From positions 10,565,001 through 10,629,000 of the forward strand of contig CM028922.1 in NCBI GenBank assembly GCA_016801845.1: a stretch of 64,000 nucleotides of DNA, written 5' to 3'. The notes under the pieces are model-generated. The model searched no databases, was not told the origin of the DNA, and saw only the letters and a list, made by a program, of their open reading frames with translations. The DNA comes from Polydactylus sextarius (Eukaryota; Chordata; Actinopteri; Polynemidae). Both the position numbers and the translations under genes were made by a program. How positions within the stretch are numbered: the first letter of the stretch is position 1; every line of letters starts with the position of its first letter. Positions 10,301 through 23,800 of this stretch are shown one piece after another.

Positions 10301-13300
10301 ATAATTCTGTCTGATAATTGTTGACATATTGTAAGTGTAAATGGAATGACCAGTCATTGTTCTCTTTGCTGAACTTGTTTCTCCATGAAAACATATGTTT
10401 TTAAACAGCTAATAAATGCTATTTTAATCAATTATCCTGTGATTTATTTAGGGAATTAGATAGTCAAAGTATTTACCTTAATATATGAACCCCCAGGCAT
10501 TAGTAAATTGTGTGAGTTTTAAGTGTTTTCCAGTACATCTTCCTGGAAAACTTAACCAGTCAACTGTGTCCCTTTAAAACTGAAAAAAACTCAAAATCCA
10601 GGCTTTGTCACCTCTAATCAATTACACCTCACACTTCTGGGGTTTTTCTTCAACCTCATTGTCTGCTGCCTTCCGTATTATGAACCTCCAGATGCTCTGT
10701 GCCATTGTTAATGACCTTAGGATTCCTGGGTCTAGACCCCTGAGCATAGCCTTCCACATGACTGATTGCTGTTAGCAGGTATCCTGCAGGGGTCCCCCTC
10801 TCCATGTTCTGTTGTTAGGCAGAGCGATTATTGGCTCACAGAGAATCATCAGCTGGTAATCATATTTCACACATGAATCGGAATCAGTGAAAACTTAACT
10901 TTTGTTCTACAATATGCTATATATTGCTCTGTTCAAGACTGCTCAGTTAAATGGCTGTAACTTTTCTTGTTTATGGTATAGAATAACTTCTCCAATAGTT
11001 TCTATACGGCCAACTAGACTAACTCTTTATGCTCCCCTGTCGCCAAACTTAATTCCCCAGGTGGAAGTGTCCATACAGTTTCAAATACGGCGAGAAGACA
11101 AGATCACATCATGATGATTGCTATAATGAAATACTATTCCCATGAGAGGTTGTCTCTATTATGGCTGCCAATTCAGACACATCCTGCCATTCTCCGCCTC
11201 AAAAACATGTTCACAGCTTCAGTCCTGATGATGACTGAAAGAAAATACAGGCAACTCATACAAATGATAGTCGGGTGTCATTTGATTTGAGGTTGCCTGA
11301 CTCAGTGGATTTTTCTCATAAGCAAACAGTTATGTTTGCATTCAGCTTTTGTGCAAAAAATGCACTATTTTCATCACTGAGACTTGACAATGACTGCTTC
11401 TGTAGCTGGCAGTCATCTTCTATGATCTTGGTGTGTTACTACCCCCAGTCAACCAATTTGTGCATGAATGGTCATTCTAGATCTTTTGAAAGGTTTAAAC
11501 TGCACCTAAGAATGTTCAACATTTCATTTATTTATTTATTTATTTTGTTATTTAACCCTGAAGTTAGTGGCATAATTGCAGTCTGACAATGTTTTTTATG
11601 ATGCAACACAGAAAGATTTGAAAGCTATCCACCGGGTTTAAATGCTGTAGGACTCGGCTGCACCACTTCAGCTCATTTCTAGGCAGAAGGAAGAAGAAAA
11701 AGAACAGAGGGAAAAAGTGCAACACAAACAACACAGCCGCCAGCAGCACTCTGCAGGGTGCAAATGACTAATGGGAACTAAAATGACATATATTAGTCAT
11801 GTAAATCCACAGATGCTGTTTCGCAAATTTTGACTAAGATTGGAGCAGTGACCTAGGAAGAGTTTGTATCTTACCATATCTTATTGTCTGACAGCAAGAA
11901 TAACTTGAAAAATGCTGGTATCCAGGAAAACATGCAGTATGTTTAAAAAAAGACGACCAAATGTGATTTTTTTTTTTTTTTCCTGCACTCAACTAATGAA
12001 TCAAGGTTTGTTGCTGAAAGAATATTATCGACCAGCTACATATTTAGGACCATTAACAACACCGCATTACTTAATTTGATGATGATGAAATGATTTCCCA
12101 CTGGCTGTTCTTTATCAGTGTTTACATGTGCAGCATGTCCAATCAGCAGCACATCAAAATGGTCTGTGTGTGTATTTGATATACAGGAAGTTCACATTTA
12201 TACGGCCATTGTTGCCTCTGGATATACTTAACAAGTAAGTTCCATAAAGTCCATCTCTCCCTTACATGGACATGTTTGCAGTTTGTTTATATCTTGAAGC
12301 CAATTACATCACAGATTGCTGGACAAGTTTGATAAAAATTCTTTGGGGAAAAAAAAGGAAAATGATTTTTCACCCTCTGTGATTTTAGCCCTAACTTATT
12401 AAATACATCCATGGGAGCATATTCAGCAAAGGATGTACTGTGAGTGTTGGAGGACAGCAGCGATAATCAGTAATGTGTGCATGCTCTGTACATTTCAAAG
12501 TAACCTATTAAGCGGAACTGTATGCATGAGATTTTGTGTCTGTATAGATACTGTACATATAAATTGCAAGTATATCCTTAATTATGTTTCCAACTCATTA
12601 ACACGAGTGTGCATTTGTGTGTACAGGAACACAAGTGTGTGTATTTATAGGGAAGAGAAAGTTGAGCCTTGTGGTATTATAACTGTAGCATTCAATTAAC
12701 ATGAGAAGAGTAGTTAGTCCCCTGTGTCAGTCAGAGCTCTGTTTTTATTAGACCAGGGGGTTTAGACAAAGCTCCGGTGGAGATTAGCCACAAGTTGAAG
12801 AGGAATAAAGGGGCCTTTGCCTGAAATAATTCATGGATGTTGGCTTGTTGCCTGTCTAAATCCTCAGTGCACTGTGTCCTCATGTATAGAGACTACAGGA
12901 CTGGGATTTGACAGGATTTCACAGTGTGATTAAGTTTTGATTGTACATTTTGCAATTTGATTAGCTATAGGCTCTGTATTGATTAGATCACTAAATGCGA
13001 TTATATAAAGCACCCTGTGGTATGCACCCTTACCTATTTGGGCCCCCAGATTACAGGCCTGTCTGCATACACTGGAGGACTCACAACGAAGTATTAAAAA
13101 AACTTTAAGCTTTAGTTTTATATGGGATATGTGCATCTGGTAATATTATATATTTTATTGTACCACCAAAATCTAACAAAGCTCATTCCAGCGCAATACA
13201 GCTCCATTTTATACACCACCCTGCTGGCTGCAAATGCTCAGTAGTGTATCAATTGGGAGTTGACGAATAAATACACTTTACTCCTGTTTGAATAATGTAT

Positions 13301-14550
13301 GCTACCAATATCAGTAGTTTTGGAAAATTCAGTTTGAACTACCTTGGCAGTGGGTGTTATACAGGCTTTGGAAATAGAGAAGTATAAAAATACATCTAAT
13401 ACATTGGTGATTTTGGTCTTTTCTATGGGATTTGTTGACTGTAAAAATATATTCAATATTACCAGCTAATGACTTAGTATTGGTGCACTGATGTGGAGGA
13501 TATTAGCACTAAAGGAAAGCACTTTTAAATGCCTTACTGACAGCTAAATATATACATGACTTTAATAGCATAAGATTCATAACAGATGGCATGCCATTAG
13601 TCTTTCAGAATACATAAGATGATTCCACAAGCCATACACATTCAGATCGCACCTGGTGGCTCATAAGGGCTTGAAAGAGTGTACTAAACAGGCATTCTGT
13701 CCTGTCCTCATGAATGATACCATACAATATGTAAATAAAGATGGTGCAAGCTACAATTTAGTTGAAAGGAAAGCTAGAGTGGTTTGACAAATCCTGAAAA
13801 AAAAATCCTATCAAGATGGAGATAGAAAATAGACCTCTGTGTCTGACATCTTTGAAGATAATCCAAAAGACAGAAGAAGGAAGGTTGTTTTCTCATAATG
13901 AAAGAGATTTCATCAGTAGTATGAACTAGAACAACTGATCCGAACTATAGATCTGACGACTGCTGTAAGACTTTAACTTAAAGATATCAAAACATGACAC
14001 AACGGACACTTCAAAACAAATTAATATAAGCAGAGATATACTGCACATATACCATATATTGCATATATACATACATCTTGTAAATCTCCCAGCACTTGGC
14101 TCACACTTAAAAAAAAGTAATTGAAATATGATGGCATACTTTATGCATGCTCTCTTTTTTAGTGATCAGAGTCTGAATTCAAAATGGTAATATAATAAAA
14201 GCTGCTTTTAGTCACAAAACTTCAACCCACAGCCTGAAACTTTGTGTGCTGAAAGAAAATGTGTACTACATAGAATAAATCACTAATGGCTGAGCAATTT
14301 CTCTTTGTACACTGGAGGCTTCTGCATGAAGCTGCACAGATTGTAAAAATCAATTCTCTTGCAGGGAGGTTCCATATTTACTGTGATGTTTACAGATGAA
14401 GGGATGGAAAAACAGAGCACCAGGTCTGAATTGGGAATGAAGATGAATGGAGCTGTCTGGTGGTAGAGCTGCAAGAGAGTGAGAGTTTAGTGTGTATAAC
14501 CCCCAACTACTCTGCCTTATGGAGTGCTGCTGAAAATGAGCACACACATA
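10301..14550. other. Noncoding DNA, no gene seen
   Basis: Long stretch without a recognisable exon or element. It has a (TTTA)n tract at 11525-11546 and a T-run at 11970-11981. Blocks at about 10680-10880 and 12720-12920 are of balanced composition and even complexity and could be conserved noncoding DNA. Open frames such as 11275-11586 and 12433-12699 show no known domain and have AT-driven composition. Confidence 0.5.
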
Positions 14551-15407
14551 CAGTCAAGGCCAGACGTACTTGGACTGATTTTACTATGATTTTTTTGTTA
14601 TTCAGGCGCCAAGTTTAAGCAATTTCAGTTTGAAGCAAAATACAACATTGATATGTAAAGACTCAACTTTTAATTTGAGAAGGTTTACACAGAGGGGACA
14701 TAGATAGGGTTCTTGGGCAGATACTGATACAGATAATGGGCAGATACACAGAAGTCAAATAAATCATTCAAATTTAGTATGCAATAGAAAATCCTTTGCA
14801 ATTGATAAAATTTATCTCCTATGGTGACGCTCTGTCTAAGTTTTACAGCAGTCATCTTCAGCTCCTCAGCTTGTTGCTGGATTTCTCAGCTGATCTAGTT
14901 TTGAACCAAATCTCAGTTGGGCTAAGATCATTTAATTCACTCAGTCGACGGTATTCCATCTCTACACCCTCAAAAGATCTTTGGTTGCTTTGATTGTGTA
15001 TTTAGAATTATAGTCTTGTCAAAAGATGAAATATTACCCTATAGGCTTCTTTCAGTCATTACACAAAGCTCCATGACTATGGGTGAGGGTCTGAACATTA
15101 GCAAATTAACAGTTTCATTCACCATGACAACTTTCATCACAACTATTGGTTACTGCTCCTGCCTCGATGCTGAAAGTACACTGATCTGACACATATGTAA
15201 ATTCTTTTCATGCATTTCCTAGTATCGACTCACAAATGCTCAAGAAGCATTTAGTAGTCATGTATCCCATTTACTTCTAGAACCATCAAATTTGGACACT
15301 ATTGGTTTAAAGGGCATTTTCTTACACAAAGGTTTTTCTAAATTGATGTAAACGTTCTCAAATCTGCCACTAATATAGCATGCTTTAACCCTTCAAATAC
15401 TTGACTG
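14551..15407 (-). mobile_element. Tc1-like transposon, second family, heavily decayed
   Basis: The left end CAGTCAAGGCCAGACGTAC begins right after a TA and matches the terminal repeat of another fish Tc1 family that I recall. Interior words agree with the antisense of its transposase, for example CAGTTGGGCTAAGATCA near 14910 and GGTTGCTTTGATTGTGTAT near 14980. The right end is placed at 15407 because TTGACTG there mirrors the first bases, but the flanking TA is lost. No frame remains open. The family differs from the element at 4161-5025. Confidence 0.58.
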
Positions 15408-15973
15408 TGTGGATACACACAAAAACACTTTTAACAGCACTGAAACAGATATAGCTGCTGTACGGAACCTCCTCATATATGAAGTGATCAGGTCATCTAA
15501 AATAAAACATCAAATCACCGCTGTACTCTTTGATCTTCCTTAATGGTACAAACACTACACAGCACCTGAATATGGGGTATTTTCTCTGTTGCTATTAGTC
15601 ACAGAAAAATGCTTTTGGTCCTTTCTATTTAATAGCATATTTTAAAAAAAAATCTTGTTAAAGGTTTTCACACAAATTGTGTTGCACCATGCTGCCTTTT
15701 TGAAAAATGTTTACACTCAAACTGACTAAAATATAGAAAGGAGGTTTATTCGAGCAGCTGTACTTGTTATAGTTGAACACAAAAGCCGGGCATTATCACT
15801 ACAGACAAACAGCAAGGCCTCTAAATCATATTTTTCATAATGAATAGATGATAGAGGACACAGGAATCAACCATGTTTTTTTTTTACATTCCCAAGTCCC
15901 ATTACAGCAAGAGTCCATTGTTGGAACATAAAATGGACAGAAAGAAACACAACACTGTCAGGTTGTCAAGAGA
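15408..15973. other. Noncoding DNA, no gene seen
   Basis: AT-rich sequence with no recognisable exon, RNA gene or transposon text. The frame that starts at 15873 runs into the G-rich tract and is not credible as a gene. Confidence 0.55.
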
Positions 15974-15996
15974 GGGAAGGGGGGTGGGGGGTGGGG
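15974..15996 (+). other. Canonical G-quadruplex motif
   Basis: Four G-tracts of 3, 6, 6 and 4 bases are separated by loops of only 2, 1 and 1 bases. Short loops and long tracts are the features that favour very stable parallel quadruplexes. It is the only motif of this strength I found in the window; the G-rich run at 488-509 is weaker. Confidence 0.85.
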
Positions 15997-16699
15997 CTGA
16001 CAGGTCAATCAAATTGTGTGTAATAGTTCATTTTATCTGTGCTCGTGTTCCTAGGGCGGTATCATGCCCAGACACCTGCAACCCAGAGAAAATGCAAGCA
16101 CAGTGAGAGGGCATGGAACTTCAAACAAGGCTAGGATTTGAGTCAAAGATTTCAATCGGCACAGGCATTATCCCAGCCTGCAGGCACAGATCTGAGGAAC
16201 TGCTCTGCCTAACTATGGCCAGACTTGGGTCTGTTCAGCACACGCTAGATGCTTCTTTGAGTCTGGAAGAACCACTGTCAGAAATACGTTAAGTTCAGTA
16301 AAAGTGTATGCCAGTCACAAGTATAAATTTCTGGATAAAGGCACAATCTATTCCACGCTAAACCCTAGACAGTTTTTTCAAAGATAAAGCTGCAGAAGAG
16401 GATAATTTATCTTTAATGCGATCAAGTGATTATACAAAATGTACCTTTAGCCAGTGAAAATAGCTCTATATAGTTTCTTAGACTCTACATAAACTTATGG
16501 AAATTAGTCATTTTTGTATCGGATGTGACCGCAAAGAGATTGGATTTTTTCCCGAGGAAATCATTCAGCGGTTAGAACCACAACACACTGCTGTGGAGAA
16601 GGCACAGATGAAGACATAAGAGGAAGCAGAAATGGGAGAAAAGAGCTGGTTGTCAAGTGAGGCTATGATTAGCACCACACAAACTTGTCCTTGTATCTT
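15997..16699. other. Noncoding DNA, no gene seen
   Basis: No exon or element recognised between the G-rich tract and the LINE remnant. It is ordinary mixed-composition sequence. Confidence 0.55.
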
Positions 16700-17690
16700 T
16701 CATTCTTCTTACAAATGCACACTCTCTTGTCAACAAGCTGGATGATTTGAGACTCCAGATCATTGATCAGTGCTTGCAGAGCAGTGTTATGATTATAACA
16801 GAGACCTGGTTGCATGAAAATATTCCAGAGAAAGCTATGTAGCCAACAGACCACATTACTGCACACATGATTCTGGACATTGGCACAAGAAGAGGAAAAG
16901 TACATAAACAACAGTTTGTGCACAGATACTAGAGGGATTAAAAGACACTGCTGTCCAATTGTAGAGTTCCTAATACTGCAATGTAGGTGTTCTACCCATC
17001 AACAGGTATATTCAACTAGTCACTAAAACAGACTGCAGTTTCTATTTAGCCTGAAAACTACCAAAATTATCCCTGCTCCTCACCAGTCACTAGCATAAAT
17101 GATACAGCCCATTACCCTCACACTGTTAATAATGAAATGATTTGAAAGGCTGGTATTCTATAACATGAAGTCCTGCATCCCAGTAGTCTGGGCCAAACCT
17201 GCCTACAAAGCCCATAGATCTACAGATTGACCTTAATCACCTGGCCCAACAGCACGTCTTCTTACTGTGAACCCTGAGGTGCACCGAACTCTTATGTTTT
17301 CATGTTGAGTATTTGCAGAGGTACAGTAGAGAGTATCCCAGCTTGCTGTTGCACCCTGTGGTACTTCATCTACACTATAGAAAAAAGGAAGAACCTATGG
17401 TAGTGAAGATGGCTAAGCGGATTATTGGCACCCCTCTTACAAGCCTGGAGGACAACCACTCAAGACATCTATTCAGGCGAGCAAACACCATCGTAAGGGA
17501 CCCTTCACATCTTGGACAACCCCTATTTACCAACTTTCCCTCAGACAGGCTTAGGGTTGTGGAGGCAAAATCACCCCAAAGACAACTTGATTCCAGGTGT
17601 TGCTCAAAAGATGAGTGCTAATATGTGACAGCTGATGCTGCCTTTATTCTTCCTTGTGCAATATTGGTAGAATGATAATTAAACAATCTA
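16700..17690 (+). mobile_element. LINE (non-LTR retrotransposon) remnant, family 1 copy 1
   Basis: Pieces of one LINE follow in the correct order on the plus strand. The endonuclease comes first: KLDDLRLQI and then MIITETWL at 16789-16812, followed after a frameshift by YINNSLCTDT. Next is a reverse-transcriptase piece (FERLVFYNMKSCIP then YKAHRSTD, from about 17140). The C-terminal tail is at 17400-17600. Most of the reverse transcriptase is deleted. The 3' end (GATGAGTGCT near 17609, then TTCTTCCTTGTGCAAT) resembles that of the copy at 57820-58135. The layout fits an L2/Rex1-type LINE; the clade is not settled. Confidence 0.85.
17313..17621 (+). pseudogene. LINE polyprotein C-terminal fragment
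   Basis: A 102-codon open stretch whose middle reads KMAKRIIGTPLTSLEDNHS, then HLFRRANTIVRDPSHLGQPL. This is the conserved segment after the reverse transcriptase in L2/Rex1-type LINEs (AKRIIG..L.SLE....R.LRRA..I..D.SHP...L). The usual FF-rich C-terminal end is lost. The upstream frame is broken, so this is a relic and not an independent gene; the methionine at 17313 is accidental. Confidence 0.82.
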
Positions 17691-19825
17691 TCATCTGCTA
17701 GTGTGTGCAATCCTGTCTCTTGACCTGTTATTTTCATTTTTTTGTACTTTTCTCATAGAAAAGTAGAAAGGCAAGTGTTGTAGAGAGGTTTGATCAAGCC
17801 TCTGTGATTTTTATCTTTTGCATACATGTACATATGCTATAAATGTTTGATGAGAGTGAAGTGATGCAAGGGTAAAGCTGCAATAAACAAAAGCAATGAC
17901 CAAAAGACGCTGAGAAGCTTCAAAGAGCCGCAGCAATTGTCTGAGGTCAATTCATTAGCAGCATTTCACACAGTGTATTCCACTCATTTAAAAGTTAATA
18001 CTGACGAGGACATGATTATAATGTAATTTAATGGCAATCCATCTAATTGTATTTGCTGAACACCGAAGTCATAAGGCTTTATCTTCTGGGCAGCATCGTG
18101 GATTACACTACATAATTGTTTCATTGTTCAGGGGACTAATGATAGCTGCGCAGAATATACCAGCCAACAAACAGACCAACATTGTCAACACTGAGTCATG
18201 CTACTAGGATGGTTGGAACTGACTAAGGGAAATAAAGTGAAATTCCCTCAACATCCCCATACGTTCTTGCAAGAACTAAAGATTGTCACTAAAAGTAAAT
18301 ACTGTCTGAGTAATATATTCTAATTCAATCTCCTGTGTAAGAATACACATAAGTAGGTGAGTGAGGCAGGGACTCTTCTGGCAAGTTATTAATATCTGTT
18401 GTCAGTTCCACATCAGTAAGAAGCATGTTATTTTTTATTTTTTTATTTTTTAGTTTATTGCTCTAGTGGTGAAATGGTCCATTTGTTTATTATTGCTGCT
18501 TCGTAGGTTAATTTATAGCTTTGGTTCAGTTATTTCGTGTCATTTTAATAATGAAATTAATTACTCTAGATTTTATTTGTTACTTTTATTGAATGTGTTT
18601 TCTTTTATTATACATCAGCATTTATAGTAGTACACTGTATTTGCGTTTGAGGCGAACCTTTCTGATCCTATACATTTTTCGCAATCACATATTGTGGGTA
18701 TGTCTTCCCCCTGTGGATTTGAAAACCAAATCCCAGTGTGGTCATGGGATAACTTTTATGGAAATTATGTCCAATCCATTACATTACACAAGCTAAAACT
18801 TTCACTTCAACTGATGTCACCTGAGTACCTTCTGGTCAAACTTTGCCCCAGTGTCAGAGAGAGACATCTCAAAAAAAAAAAAAAAAAAAGCGCTGATGGA
18901 GCATGTAGACTCTAGTAGAGAAAAAGAAAACTGGGGAGTAAGATTTTGAAATCTAAATGCAAATTGGAAAACCTCTACCACACATTAGTACATTAGTGGT
19001 GGTTATTTTTGTGCATGTGTGTACTCCCATGTGTACTTATTCAAACGGGAGTATTCCCCTGATATGTTTTGCAAGCCTCCAAGGACTGGCTGGGGCATTC
19101 TGATAAGCACTGTTCGTGTAGTGCAGATGTGTAATGTATGGGACTGCTGTATGTACTGTATTGTGCAGTTACTGATTTGGAATTGGTGTTCTTCCCTGCT
19201 CCACCTGTCACCGTCTTATCTGAGGGGACCCATGGAGCTCCTTGTGGGTGGGCCTCAGTAATAACAATTACTTATCACAGGCCAACAGTCTTTATTTCAT
19301 TCAGTAGTGGAGTAAAAGTCTGGTACCACCAACATTTATGACAAAATTTCTTACGCAATCTGTAAATCCATCAGGTGAATGGCATTGTGATCAATATTCG
19401 CTTGCAGGAGTAAAGCAATTCTACCTGGAGCATTCACTCCAGATTCAACTTGATAAATGTGTGCTTCTGACCAAAAGTGGCCTTAATAGTATTGTTAATT
19501 GTAGTTAATTTCTACATTGAGAAAACAAATAATCCAGGTTCATGTAAGTATGGAACAGGTTTGAAATTAATCTATTTATGAAGCATTATTATTCATAGTG
19601 CCCTCTACCTTGTCTTGTTTAACATTTCACACACTGAAGGCGACTGACGTGAGTGACCATCTGAGGGTCTGGAAGCAAACAGATGGAGCTTCAGATTAAA
19701 CTACAAGCCTTGTTGTGATGCACTTACCTCCTGAGGCACAGTTTAGTTATTGGTAGCACAAATAACCCTCCACTCTTGCTAAGCCTTGTTGTTGTTACCA
19801 TTGCCTAGAGTTTAATATTAGCACA
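17691..19825. other. Noncoding DNA with a possible conserved block
   Basis: No exon recognised. The block 17870-18200 has no simple sequence and is dense in words used by developmental factors (AATAAACAAA, TAATTTAATGG, TCTAATTG, CATTGTT). It is one of the better candidates for a conserved enhancer, by inference only. T-rich sequence lies at 18428-18455 and an A-tract at 18871-18890. The frames at 18593-19341 show no domain. Confidence 0.45.
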
Positions 19826-20070
19826 TTAAAGGTGCCCTGTGAATTTGGTCTTGTGGGTAGTGTTACTCACCAAAACATAGCATGTATCCTTGAGCTGTCT
19901 CAAATGTGTTGAATGTATTTCGTTCCTCATAAAATATTTACAAAACAGTTTTTTTTTACTTCAATCTTGGTATTCTTTAGCTATATCCATGTTTACTTGC
20001 AAGCAGTCTTCTTCTTACTCACATTTGGGGGTGCATTACTTCCCAGTGTAAATCAGTGCAATATTGGAAA
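19826..20070. repeat. Possible dispersed fish repeat
   Basis: It begins TTAAAGGTGCCCTGTG and continues with words (ATAAAATATTTACAAAACAG, GTGCATTACTTCCCAG) that I associate with a repeat common in teleosts. I found no second copy in this window, so the call rests on recall only. Confidence 0.3.
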
Positions 20071-20321
20071 ATCATTGGCTGAAATATGTACTGCATTACA
20101 GATGTTCTGCTGTCAGTGATTTCTTGAGCAGGATTAGTTAAAAGCAATGGGTAGACTGGGAAAAAAAAAAAAAAAAAAACATTCAAACACAAAATGTGGT
20201 CTATCTTGTCAGTTGACCCCAGCTCTGACTGCTCAGTGTTCTGTATTCAGGCTTAACCAGTCACATTCACAATACTATTCAATACACACCTAACATCACT
20301 TAAAAGTTCTGATTAACATAT

Positions 20322-20354
20322 CTTCTTCATATGTCCTGAAGACATATGAAGAAG
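20322..20354. repeat. Perfect 14-bp inverted repeat with 5-nt loop
   Basis: CTTCTTCATATGTC (20322-20335), loop CTGAA, then the exact complement GACATATGAAGAAG (20341-20354). It borders the Tc1-like fragment that follows and may mark a rearranged junction. Confidence 0.92.
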
Positions 20355-20399
20355 CATTTTTTCAAAAACAGACAGTAAGTTTTCCAAAAGAATATAAGA

Positions 20400-20740
20400 A
20401 AATGTGTTATGGTCTGATGACACTAAGGTTGAAATTCTTGGCCATGATTTCACTAAGTAAGTTTTCTGCAGCAAAATGAAATAACACCACTCATCACCAA
20501 TTGAATACCATACCTATGGTGAGGCATGGTGGTGGCAGGTTTTAGATCGGGTTTAGACTATTTTTCATCTAAAACTGAGGCTTTAGTCCAAATACCATTC
20601 AATTTTAGCTTGAAACCTTCATGCATCTGTTAGAAAGCTAAACATGAAGGGGATTTATACCTTTCAGTATGGTGGCAACAGTCCAAAGCAACATCCAAAT
20701 CAACAAAAGAACACACTCTTTACCCATAATTATTGAATGC
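20400..20740 (+). mobile_element. Tc1-like transposase fragment, third family
   Basis: Plus-strand translation in shifting frames gives DTKVEILG near 20427, then PMVRHGGGR at 20513-20539, which equals the conserved P.VKHGGGS of Tc1 transposases. A stop follows at once. At about 20675-20730 the DNA matches the stretch after the second catalytic aspartate (CCAAAGCAACATCCAAATCAA). Terminal repeats are missing. The fragment at 33586-33712 probably derives from a similar family. Confidence 0.75.
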
Positions 20741-20790
20741 TATAATCAAATCAAATTGTGTATCAACAAAACATTACTGTAAAAACATTG

Positions 20791-20837
20791 CAAAATGAAT
20801 GAAATCAAAATGAATGAAAAATGAATCAAAATGAAGG
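20791..20837 (+). repeat. Degenerate AAAATGAATG tandem repeat
   Basis: Four or five imperfect 10-15-bp units built on AAAATGAATGAA in a row. It probably arose by slippage. Confidence 0.6.
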
Positions 20838-23800
20838 TTTCTTGGTGTTATGGTGTTTTTGTAACATCAAGAATTTTGTTCAAGAAGTTTGTATGTTGTG
20901 TGTTCATATTGACTGTATTTCCACCAACATTAAAAAATATGCAAATTGGATATTTTACCTCTATATTTGGATTAAAAATAAAACATTTAATACAGAAAAC
21001 ACACACACACATTGTCCAGTAGCTAGTAATCTACTAGACAAATCCTCTAAAAGACTAAATGTTACAATTTCTGGATGTTATATCAACAGGAAAAGCTGTT
21101 TTGCACTTTCAGATTCAGTATCCTCTTGATTTGTGAACATAAAGCAAACTATAAAGTGGTGATGTCTATAAAATGGTGCGAGTGAGACCAGACACTGTCA
21201 CGGCTGCTCCGCTGGATGGATTAATTTATCAGATTTACATATATTTAAAGAATGGATCTGACAATCTGTATTTATATACACTGCTGCGTCTTTTCTTGAG
21301 TAATACGCACTTTGACGTTATTTTACTCAGTGACAGTAAATCATTGCGATTCATATACTAAGATTGACTTGCCTGAGTCAATTTTACAGTATCTGAAAAC
21401 CCATCTCTTACTCTTTGCTTAAAGGTTCCTGGCAAGAGTGAAGAGCGAATTGAAGAGTGAAGCAAAATTACCATGGAAACAGTCGTCAAAGCAGCTGATA
21501 TGTTGTTATATGAGTCCATGTAAAAAACTTGATTTGCCTACCCTTACATGTTTTTGATTAGGAAAAAAGAAAACAGTTGGCCATGTTGTTAACACGTTTC
21601 CTTCTGGGTAAATGTTCTTTTAGTGGTGCAATGCTATAACACTGAACAAAACAGAGGGTCTTCATATTGTCCAAATAAAATCATAACCATGAAAGAGCAC
21701 CCCAACTCCAGTTTTATTTTACATGATTTTGTCTTCTTTCCCAGATCATGAGTGTGGCCCTCAGCTAATGGAGCCATCATTATCATACAAGAGGGCCCCT
21801 CTTATGGGAATACACTGTCACAAATTGGATAAAGCAGTGAAAAGAAACCTTAATTTGTACTCTGAGCACCAGAAGGAGAAACAGAACAGGGAGAAAAAAA
21901 AAAAAAAGCCATTAAAAAAAATCTTTGCCTGGCACTCAGCTCTCAGACCTTGTATTCACTTGTCAGATCTTCCCTTTACACTTTCCTCTACCTATACTCT
22001 GAGGTGAGAAAAAAAGAAAAACATTTGATTTGCAGACAAGTGCTGGGGAAAGGCAGAAAAAGCTTAACTTTACAATTCAGAGTGTGACACTGCAGATGCA
22101 GAGTTGAAAGGAACACAGACAGTAGACCTAAGTGTGACAAACTTGGCAAATAAGAAGAAACAAACCTCATCAATCATTGTTTTGAGACCAGACTTCTTTG
22201 GAAAAGCCAGTTGAAGGAGGTTCAAACGACTCTTAAGTACTTAAAAGGATTGTGTTCATAGCGCAAAATTGGGATTTTCACTGAAGTACATACAGATGTA
22301 ATCAACAAGTGGATTTAGCAATGTTTGCGTGGGTGCGCAAATTGTGTTTGGTGCGCAACACTGAATCCAAGCAAACTATTTTCTTTAAAGAATAAAACTC
22401 CTCAGAGGATCCTTCAGATTAGTTTAGGATCATAGTATTGGCCTTATGCCACGTCCGTTGATGTCAAATAGCCTGATCCAAATGTAAATGCAGTGAACCA
22501 TACCAAGTTGAAAAAATAAATAACTTAGAGAATATGCTTATAGAATAATAAAAGTAAATTACACCTGTTTTTCAGTCCAAGCAGCCAATTGCTTATACAA
22601 GCTGTTCAATTCACACCTAGACTTATTCAGGTAGCATCATAAAACAAACTGACCTGTGTAACAAACTCTAGACTGCTTTATAAGCCCATTTATTTTCTAT
22701 AGTGTTAAACAAATCTTAAGATAATATTCTTCAACACCTAAAAAAACATTCCAATAAAAAATGTTCCTCCACTGAAGGGAGTTTTTTTTAACTTCATCAT
22801 GAGTTAGGATCCATGTGAAATTAACATACTGTTAAAACTTATAAATGGCAAGTGATTGTGAGTGATGCACTTTTACCAACGATGGTAAATTATTGTAAAA
22901 ATGGACAAAGACATTAACATGAAATAATATGTAAGAAAAACAACAAGGAGTCCTTTATTGAGAACAATTACAGCTTATTTTAAATGTGACCATTGTTGCT
23001 GTTCCTTTAGCAATAAATGCGTTCTATACAAATGAAAAGCAAAAAGGTCACCAGGACCTGCCGACCCCTCTGGACCACATGGATTTCGCAGTTCAGGCTG
23101 AAGAACTTTAATGAGAGTCTGATGATTGAAAAGTCTTTGTGAATGTCTTCAACTCCCCCTACCCTCGGGTATCACGCTGATCAACTGAGAGCAGAATACA
23201 GCAGTCGAGAAGACAATTCTTGGTTTGCCAGACAAAAATAGATCTCCTTCACAAGGGCACCCAAGTCTATTGCTATCCAGACTGCTTCACCTATGTGAAA
23301 GGAGGAAATGAGGGAATTTGTGAATCTAAAGGGATATTTGATCCTCTGGGATCTAGAAGATGACCTGTTGTATCCTGCCAAGCTTTAGGTTACCTATTTT
23401 GACAAAATACATTCCTCCTTCTACCTCCTCAGCAGCAGCAGCTGAAATGCTGCATTATTTCCCAGCTTCACCTGCGTCTGAATTGGACTAATGTCCCAGA
23501 AAAGTCTTGTGAGTGATGACAGAGGATTAATGTAACAAGGTCACGGGATAAGTTATATTAACAGATAACTTGAATATTGAATATATTACTCCACCAATCT
23601 TCTAAAACTTCAAGCCACCTAGATACAATATAACAGTCTTAAAGTGCGCTAACAGGGTTGAGGTATTCACAATGGAAATTGGCTGAAAAGAGTTTTTAAA
23701 GTACAGCAATATTGTCTCAAACTGTTTCTCTATTTGTAAAAGTTTATTTACTGTTGCAACCTCTCAAAAATTTATTTAAACACAGCTTATTCAATTACCT

